64,000 bases of DNA. It comes from Gemmatimonadota bacterium (GTDB lineage Bacteria > Latescibacterota > UBA2968 > UBA8231). The translations under genes and the position numbers were made by a program. Below are positions 27,736 to 37,569 of the stretch, in pieces (position 1 is the first letter of the stretch; each line of letters starts with the position of its first letter). Location: contig JABJJN010000008.1 of assembly GCA_018660835.1 (NCBI GenBank), forward strand, positions 234,977 through 298,976. The letters are read 5' to 3'. Below the pieces are notes generated by a model. It searched no databases, was not told the origin of the DNA, and saw only the letters and a program-made list of their open reading frames with translations.

Positions 27736-27788
27736 CACGGAAACCTTCGAAGGAAAGGTGGTCCTCTCTGCGCCTGCGCGTAGATTCG

Positions 27789-27823
27789 CCCCGCTCTCAT
27801 TTGAGGTCGGGGTTTTCTTTTTT
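27789..27823 (+). terminator. intrinsic terminator, probable riboswitch expression platform
   Basis: CCCCG (27789-27793) pairs with CGGGG (27808-27812) and CTC pairs with GAG inside, closing an ATTT loop; a run of T with one C follows immediately. The hairpin and T-tract overlap the first codons of the receptor reading frame, so its signal peptide is partly encoded by the T-tract. A purine-rich AAGGAAAGGTGG at 27749-27760 is a strong Shine-Dalgarno candidate. Confidence 0.7.
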
Positions 27824-30071
27824 CTGGCTACTTGCTGCGCTCGGCCTTGTCGTATGTCGTTCGACAGGAGCGGAGGCGATCGACGCCGATATCACCGTAG
27901 TCGACAGCGATACCGGTGCGCCTGTCGTCGGCGCCGCGGTCAGCCTGGAGTCTGCAGACCAGTTACTGATCGGCGTCAGTGATGAGGGGGGGCGGATCCA
28001 ATGGCCTGCTGTGTCACCGGGGACGTGGCGGCTGCACATCATCACTCTCGGTTTCGAGTCGGTCGATCGTGAATTGCTGATTTCCGGTCCCTTCTCCGAA
28101 CGTATATCTCTGCGACCACAACCACTGCTGATGGACGAGATGGTTGTGCGCGGCATCCGTGATGCAGACCAGATTCGTGCGCCGGTTTTCGTCGAGTCGA
28201 TTACTCCTGCCGAAGTTGCCACGCCGGGTGCAGACATCGCGCAGTTGCTGCAGGTGGCCACGGGAATCAGCATCCGCCGCTATGGCGGCCTGGGAAGTTC
28301 CAGCACCGTATCTATTCGCGGCTCGACGTCAGAACAGGTACTGGTGTATCTCGACGGTATCCCCCTCAATCGTGCAGGGGGCGGCGGCGTCGATCTTGGC
28401 GCCATGCCTGTGGCTGGGATCGAATCTGTCGACGTGTACCGCGGTGCCGTACCGGCTCGGTTCGGCGGCAATAGTCTTGGAGGGGTCCTGCACTTGCGGA
28501 CCCGTTCATTGGGCGGTGCGCCACGCTGGCACATGCAAACCTCGAAGGGGTCCTTCGGGGCGCAGCAGGCAAGTGTATCGGCCGCCACGCCGTGGAAGGG
28601 CTTCGACCTCATGGCACTGGCCGATGTCAATCATTCGAACAACGACTTCCGCTTCTTCGATGACAACGGCACCGAGTACAATCTCGGCGACGATACGTGG
28701 GCATCCCGCCGCAATAGCGACTTCACCTCTCTCCGAACCATTGTCAAGATGGGACGTCGCGTCGGCGCCCATCGTTTGCAGGTCCACGGTGTACATGATG
28801 TGAGGCACAAGGGCCTCCCAGGCATCGGCAATTTCCAGTCTCTGCAAACCCGCTTCGACACTTGGAACCATCTGGCGGAAGCGCTGTTGTACGGCCCCTT
28901 TGGCAACGCAGGTGGCTATCGCTTGCGGCTGTATCACAGCCTGGACCGAGGCACTTTCAAAGACTTGGCCGGTGAAGTTGGCGCCGCCCGTGATCATGAC
29001 GAGACAACAACCCGTGGTGTGGGTGCTCGGGGAGAGATCGCCCAATTGGCAGGGCAACAGCGATTGATCACACTCTTCGCTGACACACGCCAGGAACAAT
29101 TCGACGGACGCGATCTGTTGCGGGACGGTGCACCGAAACCATCGGCGCGACGGCGTGCAGTGAGTGTCGGTGGTGAGGCCGAGGTGCCCGTCGGCATGGG
29201 GATCATTGTGCATACGGGCGGCCAATGGGAGGGTTTTGACGATCGGTTTTTCGATGATGGCAACTTTGTGCCCGCCGCCCCCCTCTCACCCATACATGAC
29301 CGCCGTGGTCTGTGGGGCGCTCGCGTCGGATTTTCTGCTGATGTCGCGGCTGGATGGATCGTCAAAGGCCATGCCGGCCGGTACGGACGAGCGCCGAGCT
29401 TCTTTGAGCTCTTTGGCGATCGGGGCGCTATTGTGGGCAATACGGATCTCACGCCGGAGTCAGGACAACAACGAGATCTCGGCCTTCACCATCGCGCGGA
29501 TGACGGTCTGACCCTGGCAGAAATCGTCGCCTACGACAACCGTGTAGAAGACCTGATTCGCTTTGTTCAGAACTCTCAGTATGTCTCCCGTGCCCACAAT
29601 ATCGGACGCGCCTCTCTTCGTGGTGTCGAGACGCGTATTGAGGCTCGCCTGAGGCTCGCAGGCTGGGCTTTCTCGCTGCACGCAGGCTACACCTATCAGC
29701 AGGCCGAGAATCGCTCGCCTTTCAGTTTCGAGAAGGGCAATGACCTGCCAAACGCCCCGCGACATCGATCGCAACTGCGTATTGGTACTGATACCGGACC
29801 TTGGCACGTGCACTGGGACCTGCGACGCGAGAGTCGCCACTTCCTGGATCGGGCGAATCTGCGCCCCATCGCAGCACGTACGATCCACGGTGCAGGAATA
29901 CGACGTCAGTTCGGCAAAGGTATGTCGGTAGCTGCCGAGATCAGCAATCTCACAGACAATGGCGTCGCCGATCTATGGGGTTACCCACTACCCGGCCGCT
30001 CCGTAAGCATCTCCCTTTCGGTTGAGCATCCCTCCAGTCATCTCTCAAACATGTCACGAGGAAACCAATGA
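27801..30071 (+). CDS. btuB: TonB-dependent outer-membrane receptor, BtuB-type cobalamin transporter
   Basis: A 756-residue receptor: signal peptide to about residue 26, a carboxypeptidase-regulatory-like domain (~27-105), a plug (~110-235; ISIRRYGGLGSSSTVSIRG, VYLDGIPLNRAGGG, SVDVYRGAVPARFGGNSLGGV) and a beta-barrel to the C-terminus. Cobalamin specificity is inferred from the riboswitch upstream. The start is uncertain: TTG at 27801 lies inside the terminator hairpin, and a CTG at 27768, correctly spaced after AAGGAAAGGTGG, would add RLRVDSPRSH before the hydrophobic core. Its stop overlaps the next ATG (ATGA). Confidence 0.88.
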   Translation: MRSGFSFFWLLAALGLVVCRSTGAEAIDADITVVDSDTGAPVVGAAVSLESADQLLIGVSDEGGRIQWPAVSPGTWRLHIITLGFESVDRELLISGPFSERISLRPQPLLMDEMVVRGIRDADQIRAPVFVESITPAEVATPGADIAQLLQVATGISIRRYGGLGSSSTVSIRGSTSEQVLVYLDGIPLNRAGGGGVDLGAMPVAGIESVDVYRGAVPARFGGNSLGGVLHLRTRSLGGAPRWHMQTSKGSFGAQQASVSAATPWKGFDLMALADVNHSNNDFRFFDDNGTEYNLGDDTWASRRNSDFTSLRTIVKMGRRVGAHRLQVHGVHDVRHKGLPGIGNFQSLQTRFDTWNHLAEALLYGPFGNAGGYRLRLYHSLDRGTFKDLAGEVGAARDHDETTTRGVGARGEIAQLAGQQRLITLFADTRQEQFDGRDLLRDGAPKPSARRRAVSVGGEAEVPVGMGIIVHTGGQWEGFDDRFFDDGNFVPAAPLSPIHDRRGLWGARVGFSADVAAGWIVKGHAGRYGRAPSFFELFGDRGAIVGNTDLTPESGQQRDLGLHHRADDGLTLAEIVAYDNRVEDLIRFVQNSQYVSRAHNIGRASLRGVETRIEARLRLAGWAFSLHAGYTYQQAENRSPFSFEKGNDLPNAPRHRSQLRIGTDTGPWHVHWDLRRESRHFLDRANLRPIAARTIHGAGIRRQFGKGMSVAAEISNLTDNGVADLWGYPLPGRSVSISLSVEHPSSHLSNMSRGNQ

Positions 30072-31465
30072 CCTTGCGCCACCTTTCACTTCTGCTCGTT
30101 GGCTTAGCTACAGGCCTTGCACCGGCAACAGCACAGACGGATCTGTTTGTCGTCACCTCTGATTTTGCGACGGGATCGGCTGCTATTCTGCAGGCATCAG
30201 CCGAGGATGCGCAGGTGAATCTGCTCACCGTTCATGCTGATGCGATTGGCCAGTACTTCGACGACCGCATCTATATCGTCAACCGCCTCGGACAGGACAA
30301 TGTCATCGTGTTGGATGCAGCCAATCCAACACAACCACTGACTCAGTTCTCCGTCGGCAATGGCACCAATCCTCACCAGATCTATGTCGTTTCACCAGAT
30401 AAGGCCTATGTAACTCGGTATGATGACAGCCACCTCCTCGTCGTGGATCCTAGAGACGGGACCGAATTGGGTACCATCGATCTGAGCGAATTTGCTGATG
30501 GTGACGGCTTGCCAGAGATGTCCGAGATGATCGGCGTAGATGACCGCGTCTATGTCAGTTGCCAGCGTCTGGACCGGGACAATGGCTGGATCTCGGATGC
30601 GAGCTTTCTCATCGCCATCGACACCGCCAACGACGCGGTCGTCGATCTCGATGCGGTGACGCCTGGAACACAAGGGATCAGACTCTCAGCAACGAACCCA
30701 AGCAGTCTTGTTGCCGCCGGTCGTCACATTGCCGTTGCTGTTGTTGCCGGCTTCGGCGATCATGAGGGCGGCATTGACCTGGTCGACCCAACGAGCGGAC
30801 GCAGTCTCGGCCTCGCCGTATCCGAGACAGACCTGGAGGGAGATATATCTCTGCTCACGATGACCTCGGCGACGAGAGGCTTCACCGTCGTCTCCGATGC
30901 AAATTTCATCAACAGCGTGAAACCCGTGAACCTTGAGACAGGTGCTGTGGGCGAGCCTCTGAGTGGGCTCAGTGGTGGCTTCATCTCCAGCATCGTCGTC
31001 GACGGCGATCGTGTCATCGTAGGAGATCGTGGCAGCTTTAGCGATCCCACTGCCGCGGGCCTGAAGATCTACGATGTCGAGACGGGCATGCTGATCGCTG
31101 GCCCCATCGATACAGGGCTTCCCCCTGCCAGCGTCGTTCCGCTGCGCAATGTCGCCACCGCCATCGTTGCCACCAACAGCATCGTGCCCGCCACGTCCGC
31201 ACTCGATGCAGCCTACCCAAATCCCTTCAATGCCACGATCCAGATTCCGCTGCGGACAACGGGGGGTGATATAGACGTAGCCATCTTCAACCTGCTCGGA
31301 CAGCGGCTGCGCACACTCACACATGCCCATCTGAGTGCGGGGGCATATCAGTTGTCTTGGGATGGTCTGACCGACGCCGGAACGACCGCTGCCAATGGGC
31401 CCTACCTGGTCCTGCTGCACAGCCACGACACCCAGCTCAGGCAGAAGATCATGCTGCTCAAATAG
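30068..31465 (+). CDS. BtuG-like secreted beta-propeller with C-terminal sorting-type domain
   Basis: A 465-residue protein with signal peptide (to ~22). Residues 25-370 form YncE/DUF5074-like propeller blades, for example RIYIVNRLGQDNVIVLD and KAYVTRYDDSHLLVVDPRDG. The last ~85 residues (AYPNPFNATIQI, FNLLGQRLRTL, WDGLTDAG, ending KIMLLK) match the FlgD-like/type IX secretion C-terminal domain of FCB-group bacteria. Four-base overlap with the BtuB gene and the shared riboswitch suggest the role of Bacteroides BtuG, a surface propeller that captures cobalamin. Bacteroides BtuG is a lipoprotein; here surface attachment would use the C-terminal domain. Function is inferred. Confidence 0.7.
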   Translation: MTLRHLSLLLVGLATGLAPATAQTDLFVVTSDFATGSAAILQASAEDAQVNLLTVHADAIGQYFDDRIYIVNRLGQDNVIVLDAANPTQPLTQFSVGNGTNPHQIYVVSPDKAYVTRYDDSHLLVVDPRDGTELGTIDLSEFADGDGLPEMSEMIGVDDRVYVSCQRLDRDNGWISDASFLIAIDTANDAVVDLDAVTPGTQGIRLSATNPSSLVAAGRHIAVAVVAGFGDHEGGIDLVDPTSGRSLGLAVSETDLEGDISLLTMTSATRGFTVVSDANFINSVKPVNLETGAVGEPLSGLSGGFISSIVVDGDRVIVGDRGSFSDPTAAGLKIYDVETGMLIAGPIDTGLPPASVVPLRNVATAIVATNSIVPATSALDAAYPNPFNATIQIPLRTTGGDIDVAIFNLLGQRLRTLTHAHLSAGAYQLSWDGLTDAGTTAANGPYLVLLHSHDTQLRQKIMLLK

Positions 31466-31480
31466 AATCTGTCGCCGTGA

Positions 31481-31744
31481 TCAGGCGGGTGGCACAAGAT
31501 CTTCACCACCAGAGGACCAGGGGTGGCACCGCAGCAGACGCCGACACGCCAGATACATGGCCTTGAAAGGTGGATGACTGCGGAAGGCCTCCACTGCATA
31601 CCTCGAACAGGAAGGATGAAAGCGACAGCCGGAAAGGGGTCCGAAGAATGCATGGAGAAGTGGCGAGACCGTGATCTGATACAGGCGCAGCAGAACGATC
31701 GCCAACCAGGCTGTTGGACCCCGACGTGGAGGGAGATCAGACAT
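31481..31744 (-). CDS. yidD: membrane protein insertion efficiency factor YidD
   Basis: An 87-residue protein with the family signature: LRLYQITVSPLL, GPLSGCRFHPSCSRYAVEAF, then LACRRLLRCHPWSSGGEDLVP. The amphipathic N-terminus associates with the inner membrane near YidC/Sec. The usual rnpA-yidC neighbours are not here; it is convergent with the propeller gene. Confidence 0.93.
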   Translation of the reverse strand: MSDLPPRRGPTAWLAIVLLRLYQITVSPLLHAFFGPLSGCRFHPSCSRYAVEAFRSHPPFKAMYLACRRLLRCHPWSSGGEDLVPPA

Positions 31745-31769
31745 AATCCGGCCACTGTCGGCTAGTTGA

Positions 31770-32798
<1,029 letters not shown>

Positions 32799-32872
32799 GC
32801 AGCGCGGCCCGTTGATTTCGCCTGATCTGATCGACCTCCACTGGTCGCTGCCTCTGATCCAGCTCGCTCCGG

Positions 32873-33922
32873 TCAGGTCGATGACGCCAGAAGCCCTTCT
32901 TGTTCCTGCTGTTTCCGTTGATTCTGCCAATCATAATCGACGGGACCATCATAGAATGCCGAGGGTGCCTCAATAGCCCACATCTGTTTACGAATGAGCC
33001 AGTTGTCCGGGTCACACACGACGGCCTGGCGCAATTGTTCCACCGCTTCCTCCTGCTTGTCTCGCGACAACAGCACCAGCGCCAGTTGCAGACGCGCATC
33101 CGCCTCTGCCTCAGCAGGGGTCAGCGCCCGCGTCGTGGCGTCATCCAGTTGCTGCCAGGCCACTGGGATCTCTCCTGTGCCTGCCCAGGCTTCGAGCTCG
33201 GCACGGAAATCATCATCACCGATGTTGACCAGGCCGACGGGACGGACCAGACGCCCCTGCGCGTCGAGGACAATTGCGACGGGGACGTACTTCAATGCAT
33301 AGGCCTTACCGATCGCATTGTGCTGATCGGTTAGTCGTGTGAATGTAACCTTCGCCTCGTCCAACCATGGCGTGGACGCAGAGGGTCCCTGGACATCGCA
33401 GGCGATGGAGATGACCTGAACCCGGTCACCATACTGCTCATGAAATGACTGCCACCCGGGCAGTTGGCCTCGGCATCCTCACCAGGAGGCCCACATGTAA
33501 AAGACGGCGGGTTTGCCGATCACATGCTCAGAGGACACCATGGCCGTGCTGCCATCCTCGGGCAGTCGGATCTCCGGCGGACGATCGCCGATGCTCAGGC
33601 CCAATGAGGCGGCCACGTGTCCTACTTGCAGTGCGTCATCGTCACACAAATGCCACTGGAGTTCGAGGGCTTCAGCGAAGGCACCGAGGCGACCGAAGAG
33701 GATGCCATCGATATTGCGTGTGTCCCCATCCGACAATGGGATACAGATCTCTGCGTCCCCCTCGCGACATATGCCCTGGCGCCCGGCGTCGATCTGTTTC
33801 ACCACACAGGAGACGAGGGGCGCGAAGTGATCCAGTGGTACCCAGGCCTCGTCGTCTTCGCGCCTGGCGGGCGGCGCCAGTTTCTGCGGCACGCCCTCTA
33901 CGATCAATTCAAGATCTGTCAT
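32873..33922 (-). CDS. selenocysteine-containing thioredoxin-like protein (UGC motif)
   Basis: The frame is interrupted only by TGA at 33479-33481 and continues unchanged on both sides, giving 349 residues with Sec at 148. The context YMWASW-U-GCRGQLPGW matches TlpA/ResA thioredoxins (WASWCGPCRAELP) with Sec replacing the first Cys and one residue fewer between the pair (UxC). Downstream, VISIACD and YVPVAIVLDAQGRLV complete the thioredoxin fold, then a TPR-like helical tail (~275-349). The N-terminal 130 residues contain three Cys and no known domain. A hairpin 15-31 bases after the UGA is the candidate SECIS. ATG at 33922 follows GGAAG. Annotated naively, it splits into two pieces. Confidence 0.82.
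33448..33464 (-). promoter_or_regulatory. candidate bacterial SECIS element, UGC thioredoxin gene
   Basis: Starting 15 bases after the UGA, ACTGCC pairs perfectly with GGCAGT around a five-base loop CGGGT. The geometry (six-bp stem at +15 to +20 and +26 to +31, loop +21 to +25) equals that of the hairpin in the neighbouring selenoprotein gene and resembles the position of the E. coli fdhF SECIS loop. Confidence 0.65.
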
Positions 33923-34150
33923 GTGTGTGCTTCCTCTGTCCACCTGGGTTCAATCACTGCGCGTGCCACAATCACGTGTAAGCAAGTCGTTGGCGGCCCG
34001 ATGACCGCGGCACAATCACCTGTGCGACGTTCCCTTCGCAGGCCGGAACTAGCCAATCTATCCTGCCACCCGGGCCACCTCAAGGACACTCCAAGTTGCG
34101 GCGCTCTAGCGGCCGAACGCCAGACGCCACTGCAGTATTGCGTCGAGAGA

Positions 34151-35104
34151 TCACTCATCGAGTGAATCCCAGTCATGGGGGGCCGACTGCAGGGGCAGTT
34201 TAAGCTGCAGAAATTGCGGTGTGTGACATACCGTCTCATCACACGCCTGCATGCTGATGTGCACGATCGGTTGAATGTCCACTTCCTCTGCGGACAGGCC
34301 GCGGCACAGAATCTTGATCGTGACGAGGCCTTCGTATACGGGCAACCGCTCATCGATCACAGGTAGATGCAGCATTCTCGTCTCTGGATACCGGATCTCG
34401 TCGACGACAAGGTGATCTACATCGGCTTCGATCTCGATATGCAATGGGATGTAGCCCTCTGGTAGTGGCTCCCCGTAGAGGTGTTCCCCTCTGGGCAGAT
34501 CGATCTCGATGGTCAGCAGATTCAGCTGCTGTGGCCGAATGATCGGGGCGGCGAACCATGCCCGGATCTCCCCATGTCCGGAATCCAAGCGCGTGCCGTC
34601 ATGTCCTGCAGCTAGCCCGAATCGCTCCTGCACTGCATTGGCCACCGACTCGCGAATACGATAATCTGGACCAAAGTGTTTGTCGAATATGACCCCTTCA
34701 GCATCGACGAGATACATCCCCGGATGCGGCACACCATAGTGCTTGTGGTCAGGTTCGATGTCTTCGTTGAGCAGCCCCCAGGCGCGGATGACCCGACTGT
34801 CTGCGTCAGACAACAGCGGATAGTCGATGCCATACCTGTCGGCAAACCGCTTCAGGATTTGCTGTGAATCAGGACTGATCGCGATCACGGCGATGCCATC
34901 GGCTTCGAATTGTGCTTTGTGTTGTTGCAGCTCGACCAGCTGCGTGCGGCAGAAGCCTCACCAGGAGGCGGACCGATAGAACAGAATCAGAGCACGGCGG
35001 CGACCGGTCACCGTGGACAGGCGAACCGGTTGCCCCCACTGATCATTCAGTTCGAAGTCGTCTACGGCGGCACCGATGGCTGGACCCGTTGGACGCGCTG
35101 TCAT
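34151..35104 (-). CDS. selenocysteine-containing peroxiredoxin-like protein with DsbD-alpha-like domain
   Basis: A 317-residue product if TGA at 34958-34960 is read as Sec49. The context FYRSASW-U-GFCRTQLVELQ is the AhpC/TSA-like redoxin active site with UxxC in place of CxxC. VIAISPDSQ, a DYPLLSD segment and PGMYLVDAEGVI complete the redoxin fold (to ~160). Residues ~180-317 resemble the N-terminal domain of DsbD, including its redox pair in SMQACDETVCHTPQFL. So a selenol peroxidase/thiol module is fused to a thiol-relay module; function is inferred. No signal peptide is visible. A perfect hairpin with a GGTCG loop follows the UGA. The start ATG at 35104 lacks an obvious ribosome binding site. 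Confidence 0.85.
34927..34943 (-). promoter_or_regulatory. candidate bacterial SECIS element, redoxin gene
   Basis: GCAGCT pairs perfectly with AGCTGC around loop GGTCG, beginning 15 bases after the UGA. The loop contains GGTC, as in the apical loop of the E. coli fdhF SECIS recognised by SelB. Confidence 0.75.
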
Positions 35105-35144
35105 GGGTGACGACCCTGGGCAGAATCGACGGCGAGGCTGTCTC

Positions 35145-36470
35145 TCATGGTATCACCACCGGTTCCTGGCCTGGGGATTCACCATTCTTATCGTTAATGG
35201 TCGCACCGGAGGGCGCCAGCACGGGGCCAGCAAGCAAGGGATCCAGGGTCGCCACCATCCACGTGTGGAGTCGGTCCTTCATGTCTTGAAGCGCCTGTGA
35301 CGCCTCATCATTGGCGGCCTCGCCATCGGCACCGATCAGATTGCGTGTCTCATTCGGATCGAAAATCAGATCGTAGAGTTGCTCCTGCGCCACCTCTCGC
35401 TGCGGCCAGTCGTGGTCGAGCCACACATCCTTGGCTTCACTCTCGTCACAGTTGGGCATGACGGGTGTCGTCTTTTCGTCGTCATAGCGCCTGATGTATT
35501 TCCACCGACGTGTGCGCACCGCTCGTTGTGGCTCATAGGCTGCGTGGTAGTTCACCTCCGCAAAGACCTGCTCATTCACACTCTCCACCTCACCAGCAAG
35601 TAGTGGCAACAGCGAGTTGCCCTGTAACCAGGAGGGCTGCTCGATCTGCAGCAGGTCACAGATCGTCGGATACAGATCGATGTGGGACACCATTTCGTCG
35701 CACACCTTGCCGCCGTCAAATCCACCAGGTCCACGGATGATGAGGAAGATGCCCATGCCATGATCCGTGAGATTGCATTTCATGCCGGGGTAGGCCAGAC
35801 CATGATCGGTTGTGCAGATCACGAGGGTATTTTCAGCCAAACCGTTGCGCTCGAGGGCCTGCAGCACGCGGCCATGTCCTTCATCCATTCGCCGAGCACT
35901 CTCGTGATAACCTGCTGTCATCTGCCGTATCTGCACAGAATCGGGCAGTGGATCAGGTGTACGGACATAGCGGGAATTTTCCTCAGGCATCTGGGGAAAC
36001 TTCAGATGTGTCTCCTGATATCCGACATCAAGGAAGAACGGCGTCTGTGGCTTGCCATCGAGAAAGGTCTCCGCCGCAGCGGATACGTTCTTTGCCTGCA
36101 GATTCTCGTGGTCGAGGACCTCGTCGAAGCCGATGGTCTGTGGCCCATCTTCGCGTGCTGCCACGTGTTGCATCCCAGCCAGGACCGTGTGATATCCCGT
36201 CGCCTTCAGTGTCGTCACCAGATGTTGAGCGTAATCATTCAGTGAAAAGCCACGGTGCGCCAATCCCAGCATGCCACTGGAGTGTGCACTCTGCCCCGTC
36301 AACAGTGCCGCGCGACTCGGGGCACTGGTCGGCGCCGCGCAGAAGGCCTGCCGAAAGAGCACACCCTCCTCGGCCAAGCGCTGCAGATTGGGCGTTGGCA
36401 CGGCGTGACCCATGGGTTGGATATATCGACCGCTGTCATGGGAGTGCAGGTAGACGATGTTGGGCAGCAT
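35145..36470 (-). CDS. type I sulfatase, Ser-type active site
   Basis: A 441-residue sulfatase-family protein. The signature is TSAPSRAALLTG, with Ser rather than Cys at the position converted to formylglycine, so maturation would need an anaerobic radical-SAM sulfatase-maturing enzyme (anSME); none is in the window. Further metal-site residues are seen in CTTDHGLAYPG. No signal peptide. It lies 14 bases after the Gfo/Idh/MocA gene and 40 bases before the selenoprotein gene on the same strand, so it is in a likely operon of sulfated-sugar breakdown. Confidence 0.88.
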   Translation of the reverse strand: MLPNIVYLHSHDSGRYIQPMGHAVPTPNLQRLAEEGVLFRQAFCAAPTSAPSRAALLTGQSAHSSGMLGLAHRGFSLNDYAQHLVTTLKATGYHTVLAGMQHVAAREDGPQTIGFDEVLDHENLQAKNVSAAAETFLDGKPQTPFFLDVGYQETHLKFPQMPEENSRYVRTPDPLPDSVQIRQMTAGYHESARRMDEGHGRVLQALERNGLAENTLVICTTDHGLAYPGMKCNLTDHGMGIFLIIRGPGGFDGGKVCDEMVSHIDLYPTICDLLQIEQPSWLQGNSLLPLLAGEVESVNEQVFAEVNYHAAYEPQRAVRTRRWKYIRRYDDEKTTPVMPNCDESEAKDVWLDHDWPQREVAQEQLYDLIFDPNETRNLIGADGEAANDEASQALQDMKDRLHTWMVATLDPLLAGPVLAPSGATINDKNGESPGQEPVVIP

Positions 36471-36484
36471 GCTAAGTTGCTCTT

Positions 36485-37543
36485 TCAGTGAGAGTGGACA
36501 CTGATGTCCCGAGATTGCATCGGCAGGTCGACACGCTGGCCGCCTTGTGCGTGCGAGGCGACCATGGCAAAGAGGATCTCCATGCCACGGCGAATGATAT
36601 CGATCCCACTGCGGGTCGGCTGCCCCTCGTTAATCGCGCCGACCAGGTCTCCGAGGATGGCCACCGTACCTGAACGAGCCTGCCAGGATGGAAAGGGCAC
36701 AGGTTCCCAATCATAGCGGTCTTGCCGGCGCATTGCTGTGTAGCGGGACGAGTCTCCCCAACTGCGTAACACACCCTCCTCGCAGACAATCTCGATATCC
36801 AGCGACGGCAGATCCGTGCAGGTCAGCCGTCGCCCCCCAGCCAAATCGATGGACGCGTGGCCGATGGCAGGATCCGCATCCAGGGCGATGGCATCCCCTT
36901 GTGTCGAGACGCCCAGTTCCTGATCTGCACGGCCAGTCAGCGTCGCCTGGACCGCGGCCGGTTCGGGGTCGCCCAGCAGATACATGGCGGCGTCGATGAT
37001 ATGCGAATGTGTATGAAATGCGGATCCGCCGCTGGCACCGATCAGTGCGCTACGCGGCTCACCGAGGTGACCTGCGTCTAGAAAAGCACGAGCCGTCTCA
37101 AAGCCTGCCCAGTAGCGCCGCATGGCACCATAGACGATGGGGATCTGCGCTGCGTGAACGGCCTTCACGATCCGATCGAGGTCTACCTGTGAAGTGCACA
37201 AAGCCTTCTCTGTGTAGATGCCGCGTACACCAGACTCGACGGCATCGATCAGTGGCTGTGCTCGCGCATGGGCTGGCGTCGTAACGGAGACGATATCCGG
37301 TTTGATCTGCTCAAGTAGCTGCCGATGATCAGTGAAACGTGATGCCACACCGAAACGATCACACCAGCCATCGAGCCGATCAGCTTCTACGTCTGCGGCG
37401 GCTACCAGTTCGACGCCATCTGTCGCTGCATAGCCGGGTGCGTGCCCATAGGGCAAAACAAAATCTGCATGATCATATGTGATCTCATCATCGATGGTGC
37501 CTGCCATTCGTCCACAGCCAATGACGGCGGCTCGCAACGTCAT
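36485..37543 (-). CDS. Gfo/Idh/MocA-family NAD(P)-dependent oxidoreductase
   Basis: A 352-residue protein: the nucleotide-binding AAVIGCGRMAG motif at the N-terminus, VSVTTPAHARAQPLIDA, and IYTEKAL in place of the common EKP motif, where the Lys is catalytic. HTHSHIIDAAMYLLGDP matches the substrate-side helix of the C-terminal alpha/beta domain. It probably oxidises or reduces a sugar or inositol. An AAGGAG ribosome binding site fixes the start. It precedes the Ser-type sulfatase in a tight run. Confidence 0.88.
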   Translation of the reverse strand: MTLRAAVIGCGRMAGTIDDEITYDHADFVLPYGHAPGYAATDGVELVAAADVEADRLDGWCDRFGVASRFTDHRQLLEQIKPDIVSVTTPAHARAQPLIDAVESGVRGIYTEKALCTSQVDLDRIVKAVHAAQIPIVYGAMRRYWAGFETARAFLDAGHLGEPRSALIGASGGSAFHTHSHIIDAAMYLLGDPEPAAVQATLTGRADQELGVSTQGDAIALDADPAIGHASIDLAGGRRLTCTDLPSLDIEIVCEEGVLRSWGDSSRYTAMRRQDRYDWEPVPFPSWQARSGTVAILGDLVGAINEGQPTRSGIDIIRRGMEILFAMVASHAQGGQRVDLPMQSRDISVHSH

Positions 37544-37569
37544 CTATCTCTCTCCTTGGTCACGTTTCA

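Noticed and set aside
33479-33481. TGA as an ordinary stop or pseudogene mutation
   Set aside because: The thioredoxin fold continues in the same frame after it, the codon sits exactly at the redox Cys, and the neighbouring gene has the same arrangement with a matching hairpin.
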